Shown piece after piece: positions 1-7,775 of a stretch of DNA of 64,000 nucleotides. Within the stretch, counting starts at the first letter, position 1; each line of letters begins with the position of its first letter. The notes beneath the pieces were generated by a model that searched no databases, was not told the origin of the DNA, and saw only the letters and a list, made by a program, of their open reading frames with translations. Origin of the DNA: Streptomyces sp. H39-S7 (GTDB lineage: Bacteria > Actinomycetota > Actinomycetes > Streptomycetales > Streptomycetaceae); assembly GCF_027158205.1 (NCBI RefSeq), contig NZ_JAPVLU010000016.1, positions 62,001 to 126,000 of the forward strand, given 5' to 3'. The position numbers and the translations under genes were made by a program.

Positions 1-2
1 CC

Positions 3-65
3 GGGCGGCAGGACCTCGAGATGTCGCTGGCCGCCTTCGCGCCGCTGGTCACGCGGGCCGGGTAG
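3..65 (+). CDS. C-terminal end of an unidentified protein (partial)
   Basis: The last 20 codons of a gene that enters from the left edge, ending in TAG. The tail reads GRQDLEMSLAAFAPLVTRAG. Third codon positions are almost all G or C, as expected for a real frame here. It is too short to assign. It ends about 20 bp before the stop of the convergent next gene. Confidence 0.55.
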   Translation, partial: GRQDLEMSLAAFAPLVTRAG

Positions 66-86
66 CCGGGTGGTGGCCGGCGACGG

Positions 87-1364
87 TCAGACGCGGGTGA
101 CCTGGCCGCAGCCCTCCCCCGGGCCGACGGGCTTGCTGCGGTCGTAGGGGTCGACGGCGGAGGCGGAGGGAGCCGGGGTGGTGCTGGGGCCGCCGGTCGG
201 TCCGATGCTCGGGTGCAGGAAGCCGTCGGTGATGTCGCAGGCCGAGTTGCCGAGGTCCTGGCGGTAGTCGGTGATCCAGAGCTTGCCCCTGGTCACCTGC
301 TTGACCCGGGGGTCGGCGACGTCGAAGTCCAGCACGCGCCGCACGATGGTGCGGGAGACGGCCGACGAGTGGCCGTCGGCGGCGGTCACCCCGTAGACGA
401 AGGTGACGTCGGCGTGCACGGTGACCGAACCGGACTTGCCCTCCTTGAAGGTGAGCAGACCGCGCGTCTTGACCACGTCGCCGACCATCCGCACCTCGGC
501 CGGGGCGAACCGGCTGGCCACCGCCAGCGGGTTGTGGTTCTTGTCGGGCTTGCGGAAGGAGGTGTCCCACAGTGAGACGATCTCCGACTCCAGCGGGTCG
601 ATCAGGCCCAGAGCGATCCGCGGGCGCTCCCCGCGCAGGGTCGCCGGGTTGAGGTTCGTGTCGATCAGGAACTGCTTGGTGCGCTCCAGCGCGTCCTCCA
701 CCTGCGCGCGTGTCATCCGCCCCACCGCCTTCGCCGGGGGGACGACGATCCCGGTCGCGCCGTCCGCGTACAGGAGGGCCGGCGAGCCGCGGAAGGGCTC
801 CGCGAGCGTCGGGGTGTCCGCCATCGGGTCGACGGACGGGGCAGCCGTGGGCGGCGCCGTCTCCGGCGGGAGGGCGGGGGGCCGGCCCGAGTCGTCGGAG
901 CGGTACCCCGTCGTGTCGGCGGAGTCCGCGGAAGCGCCCGAGCCGCTGAAGTCGCCGCGCAGCCAGTCCAGCGCGGTGGACGGATTGAGTACCACCAGGA
1001 GGACCACCACCGCCAGAAGCACGCCCAGCCCTCCGCGCAGGCGCCGCCGGGTCGCGCGGCGTTCCCGGTCCTGCCAGGTGGGCCCGGTGCGCCAGCCCGC
1101 GGGCTCCGCGGGCACCGCCGGCTTCGCGCGGCGCCCCCACCGCTTGCCCTTCCGCTGCTGCAGCGCGGCGAGTTCCGCCTCGCGCCGGAACCGCTCCGTC
1201 ACCATCCGGGCGCGCGCCGAGGGTTCCTTCGGAGCCTGCGCCCTAATGTCCTGTTCGGTGTCCCGGACGAACTTCTCCCATACGTCGTCCGGTATAGCGG
1301 ACTTGTCCCCGGAAGCAGGTGGTTCAGCGGTCACGGAAGGGCCCCCCACAGGCTGTTCTGACAC
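87..1364 (-). CDS. Single-pass membrane protein with large extracellular domain, unknown function
   Basis: 425 aa, not recognised as a named family. Residues 1-110 are hydrophilic and strongly basic near the end (RRATRRRLRGG). One hydrophobic segment follows at about 111-127 (LGVLLAVVVLLVVL). Then come a Ser/Asp/Pro-rich spacer to about residue 190 and a globular part with cysteines near the C terminus. The basic-inside pattern suggests an N-in, C-out protein with about 290 residues outside the membrane. The start is a GTG. A second GTG ten codons in (position 1334) sits behind a G-rich stretch and may be the true start. It is convergent with the partial gene at the left edge. Confidence 0.7.
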   Translation of the reverse strand: MSEQPVGGPSVTAEPPASGDKSAIPDDVWEKFVRDTEQDIRAQAPKEPSARARMVTERFRREAELAALQQRKGKRWGRRAKPAVPAEPAGWRTGPTWQDRERRATRRRLRGGLGVLLAVVVLLVVLNPSTALDWLRGDFSGSGASADSADTTGYRSDDSGRPPALPPETAPPTAAPSVDPMADTPTLAEPFRGSPALLYADGATGIVVPPAKAVGRMTRAQVEDALERTKQFLIDTNLNPATLRGERPRIALGLIDPLESEIVSLWDTSFRKPDKNHNPLAVASRFAPAEVRMVGDVVKTRGLLTFKEGKSGSVTVHADVTFVYGVTAADGHSSAVSRTIVRRVLDFDVADPRVKQVTRGKLWITDYRQDLGNSACDITDGFLHPSIGPTGGPSTTPAPSASAVDPYDRSKPVGPGEGCGQVTRV

Positions 1365-1408
1365 GTGAGGGCAGTTCTACAGGCCAACGGCGCACCCTAC
1401 AAATCGGT

Positions 1409-2611
1409 TCAGGACCGCAGGGCGCCGAGGGCCGAGCGGACCGTTTCGAGGTCCGCGTCGGAGGCCAGGCCCGCGTGGTAGAGCCGGATCTCGGTGGCGC
1501 CGAGGCCCGCGGCGTGGGTGACGTCGGCGGCCAGGGTGCCGGGGCTGCCGCCCATGCCGGACACGACGGGGAAGTTGGCGGCGAGGACGGTGTCCGGACG
1601 CCGGTGGGGCGCGAAGGGGCTGAGTACGGCGGCCCGTTCGGCCGGGCCGCCGGCGCAGGGCAGGACGAGGCCGTCGGCGTGCGCGAGCACGTCCTCCGCG
1701 TCGACCCCGACGTTCGCGCCCGTGCGGTGCGGGCCGGGGTCCGCGTGCAGCAGGATCCGGAAGCCGGGGGCGGCCTCGGCGCGGACCGCCGAGACGACCT
1801 CCCGCTGGAAGTGCCGGGCCACCATGGCGCGCCAGGACAGCGTCGCGCCGGCCAGGTCCACGCCGAGCAGCTTCTCGACCTCGGCCCACTCGGCCGCGCG
1901 GTCACCGGGCGCCGGCTCCCGCTCGCCGGACCACACGGGCACCAGCGCGGTCCGTACGGCGACCTGCAGCGCGTCGGGATCCTGTCCGAGCCCCGCGTAG
2001 CCGTCCCGGCAGGTGCGGCAGAAGCAGAGCGACATCAGGTACTGGGCCGCCCCGTCCAGCGGCACTCCCCCGACCTTGTCGTGCGCGTGCAGATGGCCGA
2101 ATCCGTACCATCCGCAGGACTCCAGCTCGGTGCCGTCGGTCCCCGGCCTGACCGCCGCCTCCACCGCGAGGTCGACGGCGTAGGCGCGCACCTCGGGCTG
2201 GGCGATGCACGGCGCCCACGGGTAGCGGTCGCCATAGGCGTTGCGCACCGAGGTGCGCGGGAACTCCTCGCCCAGCCGGGAGTTGTGCGCGAGCACCACC
2301 CAGGAGTGGACGGAGAGCCCGGCCGCCGACAGCGCGGCGGCCGCCTCCCCGTAGGCGTCGGCCGCCGGCACCCACGCCTGCGGGTACGGCCGCAGCGAGC
2401 GGCCGCTCCAGCGCTCGGGGTCCGGCGGGTAGAGCACCGCCGCGTGCCGGGCCGTGACGACGCGCCCGCGCGGATGGCGGGGCGTCAGGGCGCGGGTGGA
2501 GTGGTAGGCGGACGCGAGCGTGACCTGCTGGACGCCGAGGCCGGCGATCCGGCGCGGGGCGTCCGGATCACCGACGATGTCCCACGGGTAGACGAAGGCG
2601 GAGGCTTTCAA
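1409..2611 (-). CDS. Possible TIM-barrel glycosidase-like protein linked to uronate catabolism
   Basis: 400 aa, no signal peptide. I cannot name the family with certainty. The text has a barrel-like character (regular YPW, WVVLAHN and GWYGFGHLH patches). A CFCRTC cluster at 196-201 followed by an aromatic/Gly stretch resembles the CxC..C signature of several putative glycoside hydrolases. An acidic ELESCGWYG patch lies at 162-170. It is 66 bp downstream of kdgD on the same strand and probably co-transcribed, so a role in releasing or processing uronic acids is a reasonable inference. Alternatives are a lactonase-like or purely structural barrel. No catalytic residue is proven. Confidence 0.6.
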   Translation of the reverse strand: MKASAFVYPWDIVGDPDAPRRIAGLGVQQVTLASAYHSTRALTPRHPRGRVVTARHAAVLYPPDPERWSGRSLRPYPQAWVPAADAYGEAAAALSAAGLSVHSWVVLAHNSRLGEEFPRTSVRNAYGDRYPWAPCIAQPEVRAYAVDLAVEAAVRPGTDGTELESCGWYGFGHLHAHDKVGGVPLDGAAQYLMSLCFCRTCRDGYAGLGQDPDALQVAVRTALVPVWSGEREPAPGDRAAEWAEVEKLLGVDLAGATLSWRAMVARHFQREVVSAVRAEAAPGFRILLHADPGPHRTGANVGVDAEDVLAHADGLVLPCAGGPAERAAVLSPFAPHRRPDTVLAANFPVVSGMGGSPGTLAADVTHAAGLGATEIRLYHAGLASDADLETVRSALGALRS

Positions 2612-2677
2612 GGGTGGCTCCTCATACAGCGGGTCGGCACACGCGGGCCCGATGCTGCCGCACCGGGCGCCCGTTCG

Positions 2678-3610
2678 TCAGCTGTCGCTCAGCAGCGCCA
2701 TTCCGCGCTCGATCAGTTCGGCAAGCTCCTTGACGTGCGCGGGCGAGGGCTCGACCAGCGGTGAGCGCACCTCGCCGACATCCAGGCCGCGCAGCCGGAC
2801 GCCCGCCTTGACCAGCGAGACCGCGTAGCCGCGCCCCTCGTTGCGCAGCGCGACCAGCGGCCGGTAGAAACCGTCGATGAGCCGGTTGACGGTCGCGTCG
2901 TCACCGGTGTTCAGCGCCTTGTGGAAGGCGAGGGCGATCTCGGGCGCGAAGCAGAAGACGGCCGAGGAGTACAGCAGCACGCCGATGCCGCGGTAGGCGA
3001 GGCCGGTGAGCTCGGCGGTGGGCAGGCCGTTGAAGTAGAGGAAGTCGCGCTCGGGCAGCTCGGTGCGTACCGCGCTGACGATCCGCTGCATCAGGTCGAG
3101 GTCGCCGAGGCCGTCCTTGAGGCCGATGATGTTGGGGATCCTGGCCAGTTCGACGACGGTCGCGGGGTCGAAGACGGCGTTGTCGCGCTGGTAGACGATG
3201 ATGTCGAGCCCGGTGCCCGCGGCGAGGCCGGAGTAGTGGCGCAGCAGGCCGGCCTGGTCGGGGACGACGAGGTAGGGCGGCATGGCGAGCAGCCCGTCCG
3301 CGCCCGCGTCCTGCGCCAGCCGCGCGAACTGCACCGCGAGGGCGGTCCCGTAACCGGCGCCCGCGACCACCGGCACCCGGCCCGCCGAGACCTCGACGGC
3401 CGCGGCGACGACGGCGCGGAACTCCTCGGGGGTGAGGGCGTGGAACTCGCCCGTGCCGCAGCACGCGAAGACCGCCGCCGCGCCCGCTTCGATGCCTCCG
3501 CGCACATGCGCGCGGAAGGCGTCGAGATCCAGCTCACCGTCGGGGCCGTAGGCGGTGACGGGGAAGAACAGCAGGCCGTCGAGGCGCTCGGCAAGTGAGG
3601 CTGAGGTCAT
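2678..3610 (-). CDS. kdgD: 5-dehydro-4-deoxyglucarate dehydratase (decarboxylating)
   Basis: 310 aa, class I aldolase of the DHDPS/NAL superfamily. It is expected to convert 5-dehydro-4-deoxy-D-glucarate to 2-oxoglutarate semialdehyde, CO2 and water, late in oxidative glucuronate/glucarate breakdown in the cytosol. Seen: the GTGEF loop (52-56), the catalytic Tyr140 in IVYQRDN and the Schiff-base Lys165 in IGLKDG. Length fits the family. The start at 3610 follows AAGGGGATCCG. An upstream in-frame ATG at 3688 would translate a repeated leader and is unlikely. It is divergent from a uronate dehydrogenase, which makes an earlier step of the same route, so the assignment is well supported over plain dapA. 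Confidence 0.88.
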   Translation of the reverse strand: MTSASLAERLDGLLFFPVTAYGPDGELDLDAFRAHVRGGIEAGAAAVFACCGTGEFHALTPEEFRAVVAAAVEVSAGRVPVVAGAGYGTALAVQFARLAQDAGADGLLAMPPYLVVPDQAGLLRHYSGLAAGTGLDIIVYQRDNAVFDPATVVELARIPNIIGLKDGLGDLDLMQRIVSAVRTELPERDFLYFNGLPTAELTGLAYRGIGVLLYSSAVFCFAPEIALAFHKALNTGDDATVNRLIDGFYRPLVALRNEGRGYAVSLVKAGVRLRGLDVGEVRSPLVEPSPAHVKELAELIERGMALLSDS

Positions 3611-3627
3611 CGGATCCCCTTGGAGTT

Positions 3628-3658
3628 CTGTGCGCTCTTCTGGCTGTGCGCTCTTCTG
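3628..3658. repeat. Tandem 15-bp repeat in the kdgD leader
   Basis: The sequence CTGTGCGCTCTTCTG occurs twice, at 3628-3642 and 3644-3658, separated by one base (16-bp period). It lies between the putative kdgD transcription start and its ribosome binding site. It may be a small duplication or a doubled binding or RNA element. Confidence 0.8.
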
Positions 3659-3664
3659 ATTCAC

Positions 3665-3680
3665 GTCCATATTCGTGAAC
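3665..3680. promoter_or_regulatory. Operator-like box at the kdgD start site
   Basis: GTCCATATTCGTGAAC, an imperfect inverted repeat of the form GTYCA-N6-TGRAC. It falls at the expected transcription start of the leftward promoter at 3687-3716. A near copy is at 3761-3776 on the udh side. The layout suits a local repressor that answers to a uronate or glucarate. Confidence 0.5.
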
Positions 3681-3686
3681 GCTGCC

Positions 3687-3716
3687 ACGCTAAGCGAGCC
3701 CAGCCGCGCCGGTCAA
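3687..3716 (-). promoter_or_regulatory. Putative vegetative promoter for kdgD
   Basis: On the minus strand TTGACC (3716-3711) is followed after 18 bp by TAGCGT (3692-3687), a good match to streptomycete HrdB-type promoters. Transcription would start near 3680. Confidence 0.55.
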
Positions 3717-3731
3717 GCGAACGGACATGCC

Positions 3732-3760
3732 TTGACGGTGACGGAGGCGCTCTTTAGCCT
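3732..3760 (+). promoter_or_regulatory. Putative vegetative promoter for udh
   Basis: TTGACG (3732-3737), a 17-bp spacer, then TAGCCT (3755-3760). This is a near-ideal streptomycete promoter, with its start site falling inside the box at 3761-3776. Confidence 0.6.
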
Positions 3761-3776
3761 GTCCATAGATATGAAT
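3761..3776. promoter_or_regulatory. Operator-like box at the udh start site
   Basis: GTCCATAGATATGAAT shares GTCCATA-N4-TGAA with the box at 3665-3680. It lies directly after the udh -10 element, where a bound repressor would block initiation. Confidence 0.5.
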
Positions 3777-3796
3777 GATGTCCACGGAGGAGAACA

Positions 3797-4606
3797 ATGT
3801 CGGTCCCCCGCACCATCCTGCTCACCGGCGCGGCGGGCGGCCTGGGCACCCTGATGCGCGAACTGCTGCCCGCGTACGGCTATGAGCTCCGCCTGCTGGA
3901 CGTCCGCCCCGTCGACGGGGCGCCGGACGCCATCACGGCCGATCTCACGGACGCCGGCGCGCTGCGCGAGGCGGTCCGGGGCGTCGACGCGGTCATCCAC
4001 CTCGCGGGCATCTCGCTGGAAGCACCCTTCGAGAAGATCGTGCGTTCCAACATCGAGGGGACCTACCACCTCTACGAGGCGGCGCGCCAGGAAGGCGTGC
4101 GGCGCGTCGTGTTCGCCTCCAGCAACCACGCGGTCGGCTTCACCCCGCGCCCCACCGGCGACGACCCGCTGATCCCCATCGACACCCCGCGCCGCCCGGA
4201 CACCTTCTACGGGCTGTCGAAGTGCTTCGGCGAGGACCTCGCCTCCCTCTACTGGGACCTGCACGGCCTGGAGACCGTCTCGCTGCGGATCGGCTCGTGC
4301 TTCCCCGAGCCGACCTCCGTGCGGATGCTCTCGGTCTGGATGAGCCCCGCCGACTGCGCCCGGCTGCTGCACGCCGCGCTCACCGCCGAGGACGTCCGGC
4401 ACACCGTCGTCTACGGCAGCTCGGCCAACACCCGCCTGTGGTGGGACCTGACGACGGCCCGCGCGCTCGGGTACGAGCCGCAGGACGACTCCGAGCCCTT
4501 CGCCGCCGCCCTCATCGCCGAGCACGGCGAACTCGACCCGGCCAACCCCGACCACGCCCACCTGGGCGGCCCCTTCTGCACCAACCCGCCCGTCTGGCCG
4601 TACTGA
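3797..4606 (+). CDS. udh: Uronate dehydrogenase (NAD-dependent, SDR family)
   Basis: 269 aa, extended SDR fold. Expected to oxidise D-glucuronate or D-galacturonate at C1 with NAD to the aldarolactone, the first step of oxidative uronate catabolism. Seen: TGAAGGLG (10-17) for NAD, SSN (108-110), and the catalytic pair Tyr138 and Lys142 in YGLSK. The patches VIHLAGISLEAPFEKI, ASSNHAVGF, LRIGSC.PEP and SANT..WW are the ones I know from bacterial uronate dehydrogenases, which sets it apart from sugar-nucleotide epimerases. The start follows GGAGGAGAACA. The glucarate dehydratase that would join it to KdgD is not in this window. Confidence 0.88.
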   Translation: MSVPRTILLTGAAGGLGTLMRELLPAYGYELRLLDVRPVDGAPDAITADLTDAGALREAVRGVDAVIHLAGISLEAPFEKIVRSNIEGTYHLYEAARQEGVRRVVFASSNHAVGFTPRPTGDDPLIPIDTPRRPDTFYGLSKCFGEDLASLYWDLHGLETVSLRIGSCFPEPTSVRMLSVWMSPADCARLLHAALTAEDVRHTVVYGSSANTRLWWDLTTARALGYEPQDDSEPFAAALIAEHGELDPANPDHAHLGGPFCTNPPVWPY

Positions 4607-4693
4607 GGGCGGGGCGCACCCTGCGACCAGCCGGTTCTCCACAGGCGGCGCAAGGTAATGGAACCGCAAAGCCCGGTCGATCGTTACCGGGGC

Positions 4694-5914
4694 ATGACCG
4701 CTATGACACCCGGCTCGAATGTCCCGCTCTCCGCACCGCGCGTCGCGGTGGACGTCACCGCCCCCGTGCGGCTCGACGTGTCGGGCCTGCTGCTCACCGC
4801 CGACGGCAAGGTGCGCTCGGACGACGACTTCGTCTTCTACAACCAGCCGAACGGTCCGGGCGTGACCCACCAGTCGGGCCGCGGCACCGGACCCGACTCG
4901 ATCACCGTGGACACCGCCGCCGTGCCCGAGGGCATCGAGAAGATCGTCGTGACGGCGAGCCTGGACGCGGCGGGGGCCACCTTCGCCGGCACCGAACCGA
5001 CGGCCACGGTCCGTGACGCCGACAGCGGCAGCGTCATCGCGACGTTCACCCCGCCCCGGCTGGGCTCGGAGACCGCGCTGGTGGGCGCCGAGGTCTACCG
5101 GCGCGGTGGCGCGTGGAAGGTGCGCGCCGTCGGCCAGGGGTACTCCAACGGGCTGGCCGGGATCGCCACCGACTTCGGGGTGAGCGTGGAGGAGCCCGCC
5201 GCCGCCCCGCAGGCACCCGCTGCCCCGCAGGCTCCCATGGCCCCTCAGGCACCCGCGGCCCCGCAGGGCTTCGGCCCGCCGCCCGCCATGCCGAGCGCGC
5301 CCCCGCCCCAGCCCCCGGCCGCGCCGGCCGCGCCCGCGAAGATCAACCTGGACAAGGGCCGGGTCAGCCTCACGAAGAACCAGTCCGTCTCGCTGGTCAA
5401 GGCGGGCAAGCCGCTGATGTCCTCGGTGCGGCTGGGCCTCGGCTGGGAACCCGCCGCCGGCGGCCGTTCCATCGACCTGGACGCGTCCGTCATCGCGTAC
5501 GGCCCCACCCGCAACCACATCGAGACCTGCTACTTCGGCCGCCTCAGCATCATCAACGGCGCCATCCAGCACTCCGGCGACAACCTCACCGGCGCGGGCG
5601 CGGGCGACGACGAGACGATCACCGTCCACCTCGGCGGGCTGCCGCCCGAGGTCACCGGCCTCGTCTTCACCGTCAACTCCTACTCCGGGCAGAAGTTCAA
5701 CAAGGTGGCCAGGGCGTACTGCCGGCTGCTGGACGGCGCCACCGGCGAGGAGCTGGTGCGCTTCGACCTGACGAACGGCGAGGCCCGCACCGGGGTCCTG
5801 ATGTGCAAGATGGTCAAGCAGTTCTCGGGCGAGTGGGAGATGACCGCCCTGGGCGACTTCATCGACTCCCGCAGCGCCAAGGGCATGGTGAAGCCGGCCG
5901 CGGCGGCGCTGTAG
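4694..5914 (+). CDS. Tandem TerD-domain protein
   Basis: 406 aa with two TerD-like domains, about 1-168 and 223-406, joined by a linker of Pro/Ala/Gln repeats (APQAPAAPQAP). The acidic DDDFVFYNQP patch in the first domain and the HTGDN-like SGDNLTG in the second match calcium-binding loops of the TerD family, which is linked to tellurite and general stress tolerance. No signal peptide or membrane segment is present, so it should be cytosolic. The chosen ATG at 4694 comes after an A/G-rich patch; 4703 is also possible, and an in-frame ATG at 4658 adds a tail unlike the family. Two more TerD-type genes lie at 59.9-62.5 kb. Confidence 0.8.
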   Translation: MTAMTPGSNVPLSAPRVAVDVTAPVRLDVSGLLLTADGKVRSDDDFVFYNQPNGPGVTHQSGRGTGPDSITVDTAAVPEGIEKIVVTASLDAAGATFAGTEPTATVRDADSGSVIATFTPPRLGSETALVGAEVYRRGGAWKVRAVGQGYSNGLAGIATDFGVSVEEPAAAPQAPAAPQAPMAPQAPAAPQGFGPPPAMPSAPPPQPPAAPAAPAKINLDKGRVSLTKNQSVSLVKAGKPLMSSVRLGLGWEPAAGGRSIDLDASVIAYGPTRNHIETCYFGRLSIINGAIQHSGDNLTGAGAGDDETITVHLGGLPPEVTGLVFTVNSYSGQKFNKVARAYCRLLDGATGEELVRFDLTNGEARTGVLMCKMVKQFSGEWEMTALGDFIDSRSAKGMVKPAAAAL

Positions 5915-5947
5915 CGCCACGGCGGCCGGCCCGTCCGGGTCAGCCGG

Positions 5948-7405
5948 TCAGCAGTGCTTCTGCCGACGCCAGGGTCCGGTGATCGCGAGCATGATCCCCG
6001 GGTCCTGGATGTTGGCGAACAGCGTGTGTCCGTCGGGCGAGAAGGTCACCCCGGTGAACTCGCTGTACTCCGGCTCCAGATCGGTGCCGATGTTCAGCTC
6101 GTTGCGGGCGATCGGGTAGGTGCGCCCGTCGTTCACCGCGCCGAAGAGGTGCTGGATGCCGGCGCCGTCCTCGGCGATGACCAGGCCGCCGTAGGGCGAG
6201 ACGGTGATGTTGTCCGGGCCGTCGAGCGGGCCGTCGGCGCCCGGGTCGGCGTTGACGCCGAGCAGCACCTTCAGCGTCAGCGTGCGGCGCTTCGGGTCGT
6301 AGAACCAGACCGCGCCGTCGTGGTGCACCGGGCTCTCGTCACGGGCGAAGGACGAGACGATGTAGGTGCCGCCGTCGCCCCACCACATGCCCTCCAGCTT
6401 GCGGGCCCGGGTGACCTCGCCCGCCGCGAACTGCTTGCGCACCGAGACCGTCTTCGCATCGCGGTCCGGGACGTCGACCCAGTCCACGCCGTACACGGTG
6501 CCGGTCTTCGTCGCCCGCGACAGGTCGTCGACGAACTTGCCCCCGGAGTCGAAGCACTTGAACGCCTGCAGCACGCCGGCGGTGTCGCCGAGGGTGTCCA
6601 GGTGGCCGCGGCCGTGGTGGAAGCCGGCCGGCGGCGTCCAGCGGTAGAGCAGCCCGTTCGGTCCCGAGGCGTCCTCGGTGAGGTACAGGTGGCCGCGCTT
6701 GGGGTCGACGACGACCGCTTCGTGGGCGTACCGGCCCAGCGCCTTGATCGGCTTGGGGTCGCGGTTGGCACGGCGGTTGTACGGGTCGACCTCGAAGGCG
6801 TAGCCGTGGTCCTTGGTCATGCCGTTCTGGCCGGCCTTGTCCTCGGTCTCCTCGCAGGTCAGCCAGGTGCCCCAGGGAGTCGCGCCGCCCGCGCAGTTGG
6901 TGGAGGTACCGGCGATGCCGACCCACTCGGCCACGTGGCCGCCGTGCTTCGCGACCTCCACGACGGTGCAGCCGCCGGATGCCGCCGGGTCGTAGACCAG
7001 GCCCTCGGTGAGCGGCACCGGGTGCGGCCAGTCGGCCCGCTTGCCCTTCAGCTCGTGGTTGACCACGAGCAGCGTCGCACCGCGCACGCCCTCGAAGGTG
7101 GCCGTGCCGTCGTGGTTGGACGGGGTCGACTCACCGGTCTCCAGCGTGGTGACGCCGGTGCGGGTGATCACCCGGTACGAGAAGCCCGCGGGAAGCCCGA
7201 GCAGACCCTTCGGGTCCTCGACGATCGGGCCGTACCCCAGCTCGGGCGCGTGGTGTCCGGCGGCCGCCGGCTTGGCGGCCGTGGCCGGGGTGTCGGCGGC
7301 GAGCGCGCCCGGGGCGGTGGCGAGGACGTCGACGGCACCCGCCAGTGCCACGCCGGCACCGGTGATGGCTGTGCGCTGAACGAAGTCTCTACGGCTGAGC
7401 GGCAC
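5948..7405 (-). CDS. phoX: Tat-exported alkaline phosphatase, PhoX family
   Basis: 485 aa. It starts with a twin-arginine signal (PLSRRDFVQRTAITGAG), then an Ala-rich hydrophobic stretch and a probable cleavage after ALA. The rest matches the PhoX (DUF839) family of calcium/iron phosphomonoesterases: PSNHDGTATFEG, LVVNHE, GTSTNCAGG.TPWGTWLTCEE, KALGRYAHEAVVVD and GLVIAEDG are typical. It should release phosphate from organic esters outside the cell. The GTG start at 7405 follows AAGGAG with seven bases between. Longer in-frame starts at 7441 and 7477 would add residues before the Tat motif. It converges with the tandem TerD gene. Confidence 0.88.
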   Translation of the reverse strand: MPLSRRDFVQRTAITGAGVALAGAVDVLATAPGALAADTPATAAKPAAAGHHAPELGYGPIVEDPKGLLGLPAGFSYRVITRTGVTTLETGESTPSNHDGTATFEGVRGATLLVVNHELKGKRADWPHPVPLTEGLVYDPAASGGCTVVEVAKHGGHVAEWVGIAGTSTNCAGGATPWGTWLTCEETEDKAGQNGMTKDHGYAFEVDPYNRRANRDPKPIKALGRYAHEAVVVDPKRGHLYLTEDASGPNGLLYRWTPPAGFHHGRGHLDTLGDTAGVLQAFKCFDSGGKFVDDLSRATKTGTVYGVDWVDVPDRDAKTVSVRKQFAAGEVTRARKLEGMWWGDGGTYIVSSFARDESPVHHDGAVWFYDPKRRTLTLKVLLGVNADPGADGPLDGPDNITVSPYGGLVIAEDGAGIQHLFGAVNDGRTYPIARNELNIGTDLEPEYSEFTGVTFSPDGHTLFANIQDPGIMLAITGPWRRQKHC

Positions 7406-7628
7406 TCTGGGGCTCCTTCTGTCGCGGGCTGCGGCGGTCACGTTCCCTTCCCGAGACGAACGCCGGATGAACGACATCCGGCCACCGGGAAGCCACGCAT
7501 GGATAAGCTCAAAAACCCGTAAGGAATCTTCGTATACAAGGTCAAGACATGACCAACACCCTGAACGGCGAGTTTTCGTGTGAAAGTGCTCGCCCCTCGT
7601 CCTGACAGTCCTCTGCGTCAGCCGCAAA

Positions 7629-7709
7629 GTACCCCGCGCCGGGCGCCGCGCTGAAGATGCGGATCCGGCCGAACTCGACGGCGTGCCGGTAGGAGTGCTC
7701 GCCGTCGGA
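7629..7709 (-). pseudogene. Isolated coding-like remnant, family unknown
   Basis: Directly after a TGA on the minus strand, 27 codons in a row all have G or C in the third position. They translate to a plausible protein piece containing EHSYRHAVEFGRIRIFSA. GC3 then drops, and the frame stops at 7542. There is no start codon context. It looks like the eroded end of a lost gene, but chance cannot be excluded at this length. Confidence 0.35.
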
Positions 7710-7718
7710 TCAGGTGCC

Positions 7719-7752
7719 GCCGGGCGGGCCGGGTCGCTACGGCCCGCCCGGC
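7719..7752. terminator. Hairpin downstream of the acidic protein gene
   Basis: Two 13-base arms (GCCGGGCGGGCCG and its complement) around an 8-base loop, 24 bp past the stop of the leftward gene at 7776. This is a typical streptomycete GC-rich terminator without a T tract. Confidence 0.6.
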
Positions 7753-7775
7753 ACACCGCTGTACGCCGGTCCCGG

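Larger units (their letters stand above)
7406..7775. other. 370-bp gap between phoX and the acidic protein gene
   Basis: It holds the phoX upstream region, including TTGACC on the minus strand at 7545-7540 without a convincing -10. It also holds the coding-like fragment at 7629-7709 and the hairpin at 7719-7752. I saw no convincing direct-repeat PHO box. Confidence 0.6.

Noticed and set aside
3611..3688. A longer KdgD starting at 3688
   Set aside because: It would translate the 15-bp tandem repeat and add 26 residues before the usual N terminus. The start at 3610 has a good ribosome site and fits family length.
3713..5920. A 735-codon leftward open frame opposite udh and the TerD gene
   Set aside because: No motif, and it would cross the divergent promoter region.
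7406..7600. PHO box upstream of phoX
   Set aside because: GTTCA-like and GGTCA-like pieces occur near 7550-7575, but not at the 11-base spacing of PhoP direct repeats. Left open for a matrix scan.
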